Shown piece after piece: positions 24,001 through 39,000 of a DNA stretch of 64,000 bases. The notes beneath the pieces were generated by a model. The model searched no databases and was not told where the DNA came from. It worked only from the letters and a program-made list of their open reading frames with translations. Made by a program: the position numbers and the translations under genes. Position 1 is the stretch's first letter; every line of letters begins with the position of its first letter. This stretch comes from Sapria himalayana (Eukaryota; Streptophyta; Magnoliopsida; Malpighiales; Rafflesiaceae): NCBI GenBank assembly GCA_029783825.1, contig JAREIK010000801.1, positions 5,182,890 to 5,246,889 on the forward strand, written 5' to 3'.

Positions 24001-27000
24001 TATGTTTATTGAATGTTTTGCCATGAAAAGTGCAATGATTAACCAAGGGTTTGAACGATTTTCTTATGATTGACATCGACGACTCATAGATTAAAGAAAC
24101 ATAAATGGCCAATTATCCTACAAGAATAATTGATGTAGATACTTTAGCAGGAGAAGTGAGCAATGACATACTGACATCCACCAGATGTAGTTGATGTTCT
24201 CTTTAACTTGAATTTGTAACTCTCATGTAATTAATAAATTGTCTTTGATCACTTATTTTGGATATTTATAGTATTACTTTTTTAGTGAAAAATTATAAGC
24301 ATTCTTGTCAATGCCATAGGAATTCTAGAATTGAGTTTTTTTTTGTGCATATGATTTAGCAGCCAATTAGACTGGTAGTGGCTTTTTTAACCATATGTTT
24401 GGGATTCTAAAAGTAATCTTTCATTTGATTGATGACATACAAGTTAGTCAAAATATAATTTTTATTTAGTTAGTTGTATACAAGTATGCATGACTATGGT
24501 GTTTCATTGGGTTAATTGCAAATTAGTTAGCTAGATGTAGTTTTTAATTGGTAAATTGAATACCAATAAGCATGAATATAATATTTTATCTAGATAATTG
24601 AATGTCAATTTGCCTAGATGTAATTTTATTTGATTAATTGAATGCTGCCTTTTATATAGATTACTACAAGCCAATGTTTGAGTATTCTCAATAGTTACAT
24701 CTAGTTCTGTCTTCTTTCCATCTAGTTACATCTAGCTGTAATTATGTCTCTAATGTATGATGAAATGGAGTTACATCTAGTCACATCTAGTTACAGCTAG
24801 TTACATTAATGATCTTATTTGAACAAGATCAATTCTATAGGTTGTACTGCATTGTCGTATGAAAAAAACTAATTGATGAAATGGAGGATTGATATTTTAA
24901 ATTTTTTCTTTTCATCTCAATAATTGTCTTTGAAAAATGGATATTCTTAATATTAGTTGAAGATATTACTCATATTGTATATCTATCTAAGTGAAATGTA
25001 TGATATAAGTATATATAAATGGATACATGTTTGTTATATCATAAAATATTTTTATGAATTTTAAAAAAGAAAATCATATGTATTAATTTGATTTGTTAAT
25101 TATTATTTTAATAAATTTATTATTAACTTAGTTAGATATTATATGTTAGTAATAAATATATGAATCTAATCTTAGATATGTATAATTTTAATAGTGTTTA
25201 ATATCATGTTAGAATTTCTTTTTTTTTTTTTGAGATTTCTTAACTTATATAAATTATAATTATTATAGTTTGTTAGATGTACTAATATGTTGTAATATAA
25301 TTCATATTTGTTTTAATGAAAGAATTTTTTTAAAGGTTGATTTATATTAGTTGGTTTATTATGTGACACATATATTTAATATGAAAAATATTAACATTAA
25401 GATCATTGGCAAATAATTACTAATGATATGACCATTATAATGATGGAGGATCTTTTGAAATCATAATACTCATTATTTAATTTTTAATTAGTTTTAACAA
25501 AGTAGTAGGTGACACATGTTTATGTATTCTTATCATGCCTAGTCTAAATTTTTAATGTCTTTAAGATTATTTTATTTTTTAAATTTGTTAATTATTTTTT
25601 ATTTTTTATTTTAAAATTTTTTATTATATCAATCATACAATTTGTCCTAAGGATCTTATAAAAAGTGGGCTAAAAGTATTTCTGCATATAATGAACTGAT
25701 TTAGATTTTTCACTAATTTAAGCAGAAGATCAATGCTAAAAATGGTCCTAGTTATGTTTACCTTGCAAACTCATATTGGTAAATAAAGAGTGTCATTGAA
25801 TTTAAAATTAATATGAATTCAATGACCATATTACTTAGTATAATTTGTTTGAGATTCAATATAACATTTTTTTTTGCATATTATTTGGTGGGTCTTTTAA
25901 AATACTATTCCCACAATTAGTCTTATAAGAATATAATTTTTCATAATATATATATTGTACTAAATGATATTCTTTGATTTTTCTAGAATTTTTATTTTTA
26001 CTAATTTTAAATTGAGTTCATACTAAAGATGTTAGTTTATTAATAATAGTTTTTTTAGATTCTTGGATTGAGCCGACCTCATTGAGAGATAATTTTGTTT
26101 CTAATTTTTTAGTCAGATTATCATTATCAAAATTAATGTTTAGTTTATTTTTATAATAATAATTATTATATATATTTTTTAATTTTTAAAAAGTTTTGAG
26201 TATTAAATAATTTGTTTTACTTATTTGATAATCTAATAAAAATAAGTCATAAAATAACAACAATTATATGCATTTCAAAAATGTAGACTTTTATTTGAAG
26301 TTGACCAAGTAGAAGTTGGTAATTGTGATTTATTGTTCGTTGATTGTGAAATTTATTCTTTATTGATTGTGGACATGTGACTTGCCAATATTAAATAAAA
26401 AAAAATATACAATAATACAATTTTGATACTCAGAGAGTTATAGAGATGAGATTATAATTTAAGTTTAAAAAAATATAAATTAATTACTTTTTTGTAGCAA
26501 ATTTAAAAATTTAAATATTAATTATTTTTTATTAAGTAGAAACTCAATAATAATTGGTTTTCTATCAATAACCATTGTGCAGAAATCTAATTCCTTGATA
26601 ATATTTATATATTTAAAAAAAATAATATTAATGTATTATAAAAAAATAATTTTTTTTTTATTTTTAGATTTTAAAATGATGCACATTGTTGTCAAGGTCT
26701 GACATGACAGCAACATGTGTTGTTTCTTGTTGAATGCCATTTCCTTCGACAATTCGTTGAATTTTTTCAATGGGCCACTTGCATGCCACCCCATTTGAAA
26801 AATGAATAAAATATAGACTTGTGGATTTTACATGTATTTTTTATAAATATCCAGAACTCATGCGTGATGTCCATGTGTCGTGCTAAGTTTGTGCTGCTCA
26901 TGCTTACAATTTAGGCCATGTTGTGCTTCCACATGAGGGTCGAATGGGCCAGCCTACCATGACATAGTTGTGCTAGAAGCTGCTTGTGCTTGATGATGGC

Positions 27001-30000
27001 ATGGTTCCTTGTCGTGTTGTGGGTTGAGCTTGGGCCGCTCGACCTATTTGCCACTTCTACCTTGATCAACCTCTAGGATGAGACAAGGTGATGTATAGGT
27101 CCTTGAAATATGCATTTTATAAATATTCGAGTATCCAAAGATAATATAATTATATTTTATCAGAGATTGGTAAGATTCTAGTAAGTTCAAAAGTTATTTT
27201 TTTTTTTTGATTAAGAATTATTTTTCAACAAGCCTAGAAAGATGTGAATCTAGATGTTGGTAATGGATTCATTGCTTTTCCTCTCTTACTTGTAGATTTA
27301 CTTGAACCGTCAATTAATAGAGAGTTGCCCATAAACTATATTCGTGTATTTGTTATTTAGTATGATGTTACTTTTATGGAGTTATCCATAAGTTTTATAT
27401 ATATATATATATATAATCCATAAGTTATATTAGAGATCAATAAATTTAGATATTTTTTAAGCCTAGATGATGCAATAGTATATGAGTTTTTACTAGTACA
27501 GACTCATATTGAGTTAATAACTAGGAGATTTGATCATGCAAGACTTAGTTTATGTCAAAAGAGAGATATATGCAACTTGCTTGTTTTAGAGATGGGCCAT
27601 TTGAGGAGGTAACAAATCATATAATTGTTATTTTTATTATGATCTTTTGATTATTATTTGAAATTAACATATGAATTATACTCATCACTCAATTTTATAG
27701 GATTTGTTGTATTATTATTATTTTTTTCTTTTTTTTTTGTTATTTATTTTGTTATTATTTTTCTTGATGATATTAAAATATTTAAGTTTCTTGTTAAGAT
27801 ATCATTTTATCTAGAATAGTGTTTGACCATTCTTGAATAGATGCATGCACTCCACTCTGATAAAACCTGGAAGTTAGAAGTGTAAATGGGGTTGTGTCAA
27901 GCCTGCATGACCCAAATGTTTGGGCTCAGCCAGGCAATAAGCCATGCTGGACATGTCGTGATTCCTACCTTTGGATGGTGCTGTGTCGAGATAACTTTTA
28001 AGAAGGTAAGCTTGATATGACCCAATGGCACGGTTGAAGCATTCTGTCATGTCGGGCAGGGTTCTGGTCAGGTATAACCTACATGACTGAGCCTCAGTCA
28101 TTTTTTCATGCTTGGCCTAATCTGTGTCTAATCCAGGCTAGCATTGGTTAGCTGGCGTAGGCAACAAGCTGCAACCACCAGCCTAGCTTGGGGCTTGAAC
28201 AGTGGCCACTAGCAATGGCCTGGCCAGTCACCAGTGGGTTATGCCGTGTCCTGACTCCTGTGGGTAGTGAGATGTGGCTCAACTACTCTAACATTTTTTC
28301 ATTTAATTTATTTTAATTTTTACCATTTAATTTAGTGTGTGTGTGTGTGTGTGTGTGTGTTTGTGTGTATAAAATATAGCATGTAATAATATTATGTAAA
28401 TATATAAAAAAACAAATTTTATTAAATTGTAAACAGTAAAGAGTAAACTACACTGTAAATATTATTAATATAAAAAATAAACAAAATATGAAAATCATAC
28501 ATTAAGATCTGAAAATATAAATTTAAAGTAAAAAAAAAAACACTTTGGAGAAATGCATGACTACATGTCAGTCGAGTCGAGTCTACTGTCACCAATAATA
28601 AGTCATTTTGTCTAATTTAGAATTCAGATTGTTATAGTTTATAGTCTTAGTATTAGTAATATCGTATATTTGTTAAAGTCATCAATTACTTATAATTTTT
28701 AATTTTATTTTTTAAGTTTCATCTGTGAATTCTTTTAATCTTTTAAGTATGTTAGAGCTTCAATGATATCTAATCGTAATATGCTTATTTTATCTAAAAT
28801 CATATTTATAATCATAAAAAAAATAGACTTTAATGCTACATTAAATATTAAAAATATAAATTTAATATGATTTGCATTATTCAACATATCTAAATTTTAT
28901 ATGTTACTATATGATAAGATAAAATGGTAATCATTATTAAAAAGTATTTTAATAATTTACTCATATTTAATAGACTTCTTTGTTATTTGTCATTAATTAA
29001 TTAAATTGCAAAATGATCATCTTTGAATACACTGTCAATCTTTGTGTTTGAGGGCTCGTTAAAATTAACATAATTATTTTTATAATATTTTAATAGATTA
29101 TTATTTAATGTATAAATCATATCCTCTTGTTATTATGATTAATTCATATAAGTGATTATGTATTTCTTTTTTTTTCCACCTCTTTCACCTAGAGGTATCA
29201 ATTGGGTCATGCTGTGTTGGACAAGACATAGTTTCTCCATTAGGATTACGCTCTGCCAACATGGGACTATTGGAGGCAGGCCCGACAATCCAACATGGCT
29301 TGGTTGGTGTAATCAATCTTGTCGGGTCGTGTTGGGTCATGTCGAGTTTGGCTATTATGAGTTGTGCTATCTTGGCTGTGCTATCCTAGCCCATGCACGG
29401 TTGCAGGTAGGGTCGTAGGGGTGTCAAATGGGTTGAGTTGGGTTAAATAGTTACGGGTTAAACAGATGATTGGTGAAAAATATGTAAACTTGTATGTTTA
29501 ATAAATGGGTAAAAAATCAAAACACAAATACAATCTGTTTAATAAATTGGTAACACGACACGACTCGTTTAACACATCTAATTTTAATGGGTTGGGTTGG
29601 ATTGGGTTGGGTCAGGTTAACATGATAAATTACTCATTTGACCTATTTACTTGTTTACCACATGTTTGACCCATTTAACATGGCAAATCATCCGTTCAAC
29701 TATTTTTTCATTTATTTAAATGGGTAAACGGGTTATATATGGGTTAGCATGCCTCACCCAAACACGACCTGTTTATTTAACGTGTTAAATGGGTTGACCT
29801 GTTTATCACCTGAATCCGTTTAGGTTTCACCCGAATTCATTTAATTAGTAGTTAATCGTGTTGGTTAATTATGTCGTGTTGAATTTTGGTAGACCTAGTT
29901 GTAGGTCAATTTGCAGTGCATGCAGCAAGAACATGGTTTTCTTTAATTAAAATAAAATAAAATTTTAAATTTTAATTTAACAAGTTATTAATTATTATAT

Positions 30001-33000
30001 TATAGTAATGATATATAATATAAATAATTCTTTCAAAAAATTTTAATATAAGTTATACTAATATTAAAAAAATATATTATAAATTGTAATACATAAATTT
30101 TTGCAAATATAAATAAAATAAACAGTTACAATACAAATCAATTTTTATTTGGATTATCAAAGCTCATTGTCTAAGTCTCAGCAACTACATCTTCATATTT
30201 GTGTGTATGCATCATCGTTCAAATTTAGTTTTTATTTTATTTTAAAGACTTATCATCAAATCATTAGTCTTTTAAGTAGGAAACTACTTCAATAAATTTT
30301 GGTCATAGCATTATTCTCATATCTAAAATCATATTTATAACTACAAAAAAAAATAAATCTTGATATTATGCTAGATATTTAAGTGGTTAGTAGATCTCAT
30401 GTAGTCATGCTAACTAAATCAAAGAGTTAGATTCATATGATTTTTACTAACTTAATACATCATAATTTTTAATATTACAATATGACAAAATAAAATAGTA
30501 ATTGATATATAAATTTCTCAATAACTTGTTTCTATTTGATGGATATTCTTGTTATTTGTTAATAGCTAACTAAATCAAAAAATTATTATCTTTGATTATG
30601 TTGTTCATATTCATACTCAGAGATTTGCTAAAATTATTATATTTATTATTGTAATATTTAAATTAACTATCTAATTATTTGTAAATCTTATTCTTAAGTT
30701 TTTGTGATTGGTTCATGCATGTGAATATATATTTTATAGTATTTTTTATTCATTTCACCTTAACTCGATGATCTATATAAGCAGTCAAGCTATTAAAAGA
30801 TAGAATAAAAAATTAGTATTTTAAATACTTTATTTTCATATCAATGATCGTGCCATTACAATATAAATATTCTTTGTATTTACTAAATAGATTACTAATA
30901 TTCTTATTCATCTAAATGTAATGCATGTAGTGAAACTGTACATAGATGAATATATATTCATCGTATCATAAAAGTTTTTAAATAATTTTATAAATAGAAT
31001 TTTTATTTTTCATCTGATAGAATTTTATTAAAGTTTTTAAAAAATTAGATGAATATATATATATATATATATTCATCTAATTGTTTTATTATTAATTTAT
31101 TGATTTTATTATTAATATTACAATATATCTTATGTTTGTAGATAATATATGAATCTCACATGAGATATATATAATTTTAATGGTATCTGATATCTGTTTG
31201 ACTTTTTTTTTGAGGTTTACTAATTTATAAAGTATCAAACTCTCCTAGCAAGCAAGATATTTTAATATTTTAGTATATTTCTTATTTGATATAATATGAG
31301 AATTTTTTTTTATTTTTGTTTGCACTATTATATTAATTATGTAGCACATATCTTTAACATAAAAAATCTCATATAATTATTTGTCTTTAATGATTTTGAC
31401 CACATATTAATCATTATATTATTATTTAAAGTATTATTAAATGTTAAATTTTATTTGAAATTTTTATATTTCATAAAGATTATTGATATATTTTCAAGTA
31501 TTACAAAATTATCATGAGGATATAGGATATCATGGAACACTACTATTTTTATATTTAATTTTCACTTAGAATCAACAGAGTGGACCGTCACACATGCAAT
31601 ACATTGCTTTCATAAATTGTTTAAATATCAAACATCATAGAAATCAATCATTCTTTTTTTATCATAAATTAGTGAATTATTAATTTATTTTATTATATTA
31701 TTTCAACTAATTGATCTATGGATCCAATGATAAGTAGGCAAAATAAATTTGTCCATAATATAAAATAATTTAAGATTATCTGAAAATCTAATTGAAAGAT
31801 TTATGCTAATGATAAATAATAATATCATTCATTTTCTTGTATACTCATGACGATAAATGAAAGAGGTTATTTAAGTTGAAGTTAATCAAATATCAACTAT
31901 CTTGTTGCTAAGCTAAGTTTGTTTGGGATATAATATATTATATTTTTTTGATTTATTGAACATATTTTATTGTGTCCAGTGCAACCAATACTATATTTAC
32001 ATTTTTTTTTATAATATTTATATTATGTTGAATTATGTTTGATACTCCTAACCTTATTATGTTTAATTAATTATAAAATATTGCCATGTTATTGATGTTT
32101 ACATATTCTTAAGATTTTTAGGCAAAGGAGCTAGGGCCATAAGAGACTACTCATCCTCAGACATTTTGATTAGGTTGTCATTATCTATTTTTTTAATAAT
32201 ATTTATTATTTTAAATTATTTTTATCTAGTTCGTCTTTAAAGATTTCTGAGAAAGATGAAATAAATATTTTTAATTAATTTAATTTAAAATTTAAAATCA
32301 ATTTAACAAAAAAACTTAAAATAAATAAATACCTAAAATATATTTATGTGGGCAACATGTAACAATTCTACAAAATATAATTACTTTATCACCTTGTTAA
32401 TTACAATTGCTTTGTCAAATTAAAAATATTATAATAGTATCAATTTTATTTTAAAATTAAACAAAATAATTAAAAAAAATTGGACATTGGGTGAATGTTA
32501 TCTTTTTAGAAAATGAGAAACAAAGAGGAGAAGAGTCATTTTATATAAATTATTAAAAATAAAATATATTAATTTATTATTTATAATTATTTTAAAGAAT
32601 GTATATATTTTTTTATATTTTTTAGTTTTTTTATAGAAATCTAATAAATTATAGATTTCTACTAAATAATCATTGGATTTCATCCAACACTTAGATTAAT
32701 TATTATATTATTTTTTTATCTGCCATAATCATGAATGACAAGATAGTGACATGCCATTGTCTTGTCGATTATAAACAACTTTTGTAAAATAATTTCATAT
32801 TTGAAATGTGGTTCATGCCACATTTTGTGCCTCACACCAAATGTGGCATGAAATGAGCTTTGCTCTGGGTTGGTCATGGGATAGGCATAGTTTTGGATCG
32901 TGCCTTCTTGGGCCTGACACGACATTTTCATGTCCGGCTTGGTATGCTCGACCAACTTGGCATCTCTATTTTTGCTTTAATCCTTAGATTTATATACATA

Positions 33001-36000
33001 ATAAAATAATAAAGAAATTGAATAGATGACTAACTCAATCAACTACTTTATTCTTATTTTAATAGTCAACACAAAATTCATGGTGGTTTCTATATTTATT
33101 AAAAAATTATTAATATTGCATATGTACATAAATGTAATATATGTGATAAAAATATATACAGATAAATATATGTTTGGTGTATCATAAAAGATCCTAGAGT
33201 TTTTTTTTTTTGAAATTCTCATATTCTAATTTGATTAGTTAATTATTATTTTATTAGTTTTATTATTAATATAGTTCGGTATCACATATTTATAGAAAAC
33301 ATATGAATATAATGTAAGATATGTATAATTCAAATGAACAATCTCGAATGACTTAGATATAATATGAAACTTTTGTAGTTGGTAGGATGTTTCAATATAT
33401 ATTAGTATATTTTATATATTATCTGATGAGGTGAAAATTATTTTTAAATTGGCATGTATTATTACGTTAATTATATAATACATAAATATTATGTAAAAAA
33501 TTATACCTAATAGATAATTTTTAATGGTTTTTATAAATATATTTATTATTACTTCGTTATTTAAAGTATTATCAAATATCATATTAAAAATTTTATTTTA
33601 TATATTATATTTTTTTAAATATATTTTTGACAGGTACATATGATGGAGTTATCATGAAGATAAAATATCTCATAAAATACTTTTTTATTGATTTAATTTT
33701 TATTTAAACTTAATAAAGTTGATGGTGATGCATGCAAATGTATTATCATCATAAATAGTATAAAATACTCACATATGATGCATGCAAATGGAAGACTATT
33801 CTATTTTGTGTTCTAAGATTGTTAATTATTAATTTTTTTATTCTATTTTATAATTTTTTATTATGTTATTTTTAATAGTTGTAATAAATTTAGTCATGCA
33901 TTCTTTTGCAAACTCATGATAATAAATAAACTTAACTATGAATAAGATGTAGTCTAGAATATTTTGAAAATTTAATCAAAAGATTCATGCTAATAATAAA
34001 CGTAGTCATGATTTCTCTTTACAAATTTATGATGGTAATCAAAAGAGTTAATTAACCTAAAATTAATTCATATTCAAAGATCATCTCTTTCACATTTTGT
34101 TGGGTTTGCCTGAGTTATATTGCACTATATTTTTTGATATTTTGTTTGGCATATTTTCTAAGGTATCCAATATTGCCGGTATTTATATATGTATATATTT
34201 TTTATAATATATATTTTATGCTGGATTTTTTTTGATATTTTTAAAATTTTTATTTTTAATTATATTAAGTTGGTCCAACCTATAAATATTAATTTATTCT
34301 TAGATTTTTTTTAAATGTATGAGCTACGGCTAACCTTTTTGATTGAGTTGTCATTATTTTTTTAAAGTTTATATTATTTTCATAATATTTATTAGTTTTT
34401 ATTTTTTTAGTATTTAGAGAATTTTGAATAGAAATGTCATTGTGATGTATCTTCTTTTATGTTTTTAGAATTTTTATTTTCAATTATGTTAAAGTTGGTT
34501 CATCCTATAAATATCTTGATTGGGTTGTCGTTACATTTTTTTAGATATATTTCATTTTCATAATATTTTTTGTTTTTTGTTTTTTTTGTATTTAAAAAAT
34601 TTTGAATAGAAGTGTTATTTTTTAATTTTTGTTTATGTTATAGACTAGAAAAAAAATTCAAATAAAAAAAAGAATAAAAGCATTTGCACCTTTATGTGCC
34701 TAGTAAGTCCACAAATGCCCAAGGCTCAATGCCAATAAGAATGTTTACTCGTCAATATTAATTTATAATTTTTATTTACTCAAATTATAAATAAAAAAAC
34801 ACACAAATAATAATACAAGCTAATTATTAGAGAATAAGATTTTTTGAGAAAAAGAAAGAGGAGATTTAAGTTTTAATATAAAATATTAAAACATATATAT
34901 ATATATATATATTAATGTTTTATATTTATTTCCACATAAATCCAATAACCATTGGATTTCTATCCATAGTCATAGGATGAAAAATTCATTGATTAACAAT
35001 TTTTTTTTTAATATTTCTGTTAGTGCCATTGATTGTCATTGTTGCTGTCTGTGAGGTGATAGTCATTGTCGCCCCATTTAAATGGGGTGCCTTTTGACTC
35101 TACCACTCTTTGTGATTGTGTCGAATGGCACCCGCTGATGAAAAATGGGCGATTGCAAAATTAAATGGGGTGCATGGCAGGCATATGCTCCATTTTAAAA
35201 AATATTAAAATTAGGGCATGTGCATTCATGCACCCCTTTTTTAACACGCAAGTAAGATAAACATGTGACAAGCATGTGTTATATATGTTTGAACTGATCA
35301 TGCCCAAATTTATTGGGCCCTTGGCCCAAGGATGGCACTTGAGCTATCCCTCGTAGTCCTAGTCCAACATGAACTATGTTACAAGCTAGCACAATTCTTG
35401 ACTATGTCATGCTATGTTATGTATGATATTTTTGTGTTGTCTCATGCTTGACTCTCATCTAAATTTATCTTCATAATGAACACACATATGACCACCAATA
35501 AATATTTTCAAAGATTATGATAATAAATTTCCAAAAAAGATGTCTATTGGTTGGATGGCCTGAGTCAAGCACGAGAAAATTAATTGTTGGTCATGTGTGT
35601 GTTTATTGTGAAGATAAATTTAGATGAGAAGGTAGATCAATTTAAAGTGAGACTTATAGCTAGTTGATTCACTCATATATTTGTTGTGAACTATCATAAT
35701 ATTTTTTCTCCAATAATCAATATAATCTTAGTATAATTTTTTATTTCTATTATATCATCTCATAGTTAAAGGATATATTAACTAAATATGAATGTATTTC
35801 TTTATCTTGACATTTATAATGAGGTGTATATGGTATAATCACTTAGGTTTCAAATAGTATAGTTAGATTTAGTTTGTAGATTATGAAAGATATTATATGA
35901 CTTGATGCAGTTATCAAAAGTTTAGTTTGAAGATTTTTACAAGTAGGTATCACATTTATGTTATACAAGTATTTTATTGACTTAATTTTTTTTTGAAAGA

Positions 36001-39000
36001 GACATAATAACAAAATAATTTTGATGATTATTTACATAGATAATATTCTAGTTATGAGATATGAGTTGTGGTTCATCCAACTCAAAGAGTATCTTCAAAC
36101 ACATTTTCAAATGAATAATATTGAGAAGCTTGGCTATTTTTTTGATATAGAAGTGACTTATTCTATAAAAAGTAAATTTTATGATAAAGAATATATATAT
36201 TTTATATTTTTATAGAGGTTGATCTTGTTGGGTTGTATTTCAATAAATAATTTTATTGATTCATATACTAACTTTATTTTTAATGTGATTATTTCAGTTG
36301 ACTCTGTTACTTATAATAAAATTATAGGAAAATGTAATAATTTACTTATTGTTAAACCAAATATAGCACATAATTAGTATGATTAGTCAATTTCTAGATT
36401 ATTTTTGATAGGTTCACCTTGATGTAAATCTTTAAATGCTAAAGTATATGAAGTAGTCTCTAAGACTTAGATATCTTTCAGGAATCATGGATATTTCCAG
36501 TTAGTTGGATATTTAGATTTAAGTTGGGCACTAGCATGTACCGAGAGGAGACATATGATAGTATTTTATATCTTTCTTGAAGATAATCTAATTTCCTAAA
36601 AAAATAGGATATAAATAATTATTTTGAGATTCATTGTAGTAGTAGTGTTTGGAGTGATGATAATAGTTATTTACGAGTTACTTCGAATGTATCATCTATT
36701 AGATGAGATTGAGTACACGCTCTATTCTCTCATTATTATTTAATTCGGTATTTTACGAGCAGTCCAAACACTTTAAGGTGGATTGTTTATCATTATTATT
36801 TATGATCATCTTCATGAAATATTGGTGTTATGAACTTGCACGTGCCAATTTTATGAGTTGCAATTTTTTTTAATATTTTTTTTGTTTTTTGTATTTTTGA
36901 TGAGAGTGCTAGGCATGTAAGTTGTTCCAATAATAAAAATATAAATCCAAATAATATTCTATGGAATTTATATATCAAATGACCTTACATAATGAGAAAA
37001 TGAGTGTTTGTTGGGAAGACTAGTTCCAACGACAAGATAGATCATTTAAAGTTGGGATTTGTTGTGACTTGTGAGAGTTAATAGATGTGTTGAATATTTC
37101 TTTATAGTGATTTTGAAGAGTATTCAGATTGAGTTTGTAAATTGCTAAAAACAATTTACATGGTTTAAAGCAATCACAAAAAGATTAATTTTTAAAATTT
37201 ACTCATAATTGCTTAATTTAGTATGTACATATGCATTATAATTTATTCATTATTTTATTATAGGTGTTTAGTTGATAAATTTATTTTGTTGATCATATAT
37301 GTAAATATTATACTCATTATTAGGAATGACAAGTCGTTAATTAATTAACTGGAGGAGTATCAAAAGTCATCATTTTGTAGAAATGATTTTGAAGTGCTCA
37401 TGTGATTTCTTCGGATTGAGATGATTTATGATTGTGTATATATTATTTTGTTACTGAGAATATATATTTTGGATCCTCTCTCAAAGTTAGATATATTTGG
37501 TTTATACTGTATATAGTAGATATCCCTATTAAGTTGTATGTTTATTTTTTATTTGTATGCTTAATTGTTTCCTAGATTCTAATATATATATTTATTTTAT
37601 TGTAACCATTCGCATACTTAGATGAGTGATGAAATCTATGCAATTTTATGATCTCATTTGATAATTATCAATATTTTCAATTTATTGGATATTTAGAATT
37701 TATGACTTTTTCATATTCTACAAAGAAGAGATCTATTACATGTTATTATATTCTTTTTTAAAGGTATTTTTATCTCAGAAAATTGATTGATAGATACTAA
37801 GTTTTAAATATAATGCAAAGACAAATTATATGGCGATGATCATAATTCATAACTATTAGTGATCTTTCTTGTATCAAATATTTAATTGAGGATATTAGAT
37901 TTTTAATTAAATATCTGATACAAAGAAGTGATTAAGCTTATTGTATTAAAGAGATTTATCTTTAAAATTTATGAATATTGTCAGCTTGTTGGATATCCAG
38001 ACTCTAGGACTTATCATCTTGTATAAAGAAGAAATTTTAATTAAAATTTATGATATTCATAAAATTTATGAATAATATTAAATATACATATTTTTTGAAG
38101 TTAATCGTATGTCTTAGAAAAATATGAGAAAGTAGATATTTAATTATTTATTTCACTATTCTTTATTATTATTGTTTGATAGTAAATATATATTCTCTAA
38201 TCTAGTATTTTATGAATGAATAAAATACAAAAATAATGAAAAAATTGTAATAAAGGTGAAGACTTGAAATAAGATTATAATTATAATTTATATTATTACA
38301 ACAAATCATTCAGCTATCATGTTTACAAAGATATTGAAAAAAGTATAATTTATTTTTTCTTTTAAAGTTAATATTTTGAATATCCACGCATTAGCTTGAG
38401 AGGTGGTATTGTAGTATTTATATTTTGCATTTATTATGTTTATGATGAGAGCACTCAATATACGAGTTGTTTAAATTCTTTTTTTTTTTTGTTTATATAG
38501 ACTAGGTTTTATTGTTGTGGGTTTATTTTTACTAGAGAAAAATAGAATTATATATAATAAAAGAGAATAAGACTTTCCATTGTTAATGTTATATTTGCCA
38601 AATTCTTTAGATATTTAATTAGCAGTTGCATTAATATTATAAATACTATAATTACTCATAATCAGAAAATAAAATATTTTTAATTTTCTTGATAAAAAAG
38701 TCTAAAGAACGAGGCAAATCTATAATAGATCATCTCGAGAAAAGAATGTAAAATATTTCTTCTTGGTGATAAAAAGAATCATGTCTGGTTATTTCTGCTT
38801 GAACAATTGTGTGCTGTTTTTCTAATTTTATTCATTAATATACTTTTACTCTTTCTCGTAGTAGTTATCGCGAACATAAGATACATCAGAAAACTAGAAA
38901 AAAATACAAACTAATCCTCCAAGAAATTTCTAGTAAGGTGAACATTAATAAAAAGTGGTAGAAATTGTTGCTTGTATAAAATAACTAATTCAACTCACAA

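Larger units (their letters stand above)
27875..35461 (-). mobile_element. Decayed hAT element (copy 2) split by another hAT
   Basis: The left end TAGAAGTGTAAATGG leads into a GC-richer subterminal region. 28720-28850 matches the transposase C-terminal dimerisation region of the large hAT (39830-39950). The middle of the transposase resumes at about 33030 after copy 3, with 33560-33900 matching 42240-42570. The right end TTGACTCTCATCTA at 35461 is a poor fit and I see no target duplication, so that boundary is uncertain. Confidence 0.45.

Noticed and set aside
28335..28368. Possible CRISPR-like or satellite array at short-period repeats
   Set aside because: It is a plain dinucleotide microsatellite; no spaced direct repeats of CRISPR type occur anywhere, and the window is eukaryotic.
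35260..35461. Right end of decayed hAT copy 2 with a target duplication
   Set aside because: TTGACTCTCATCTA is a possible terminus, but flanks CTGGAAGT (left) and AATTTATC (right) do not match, so no target duplication is claimed.
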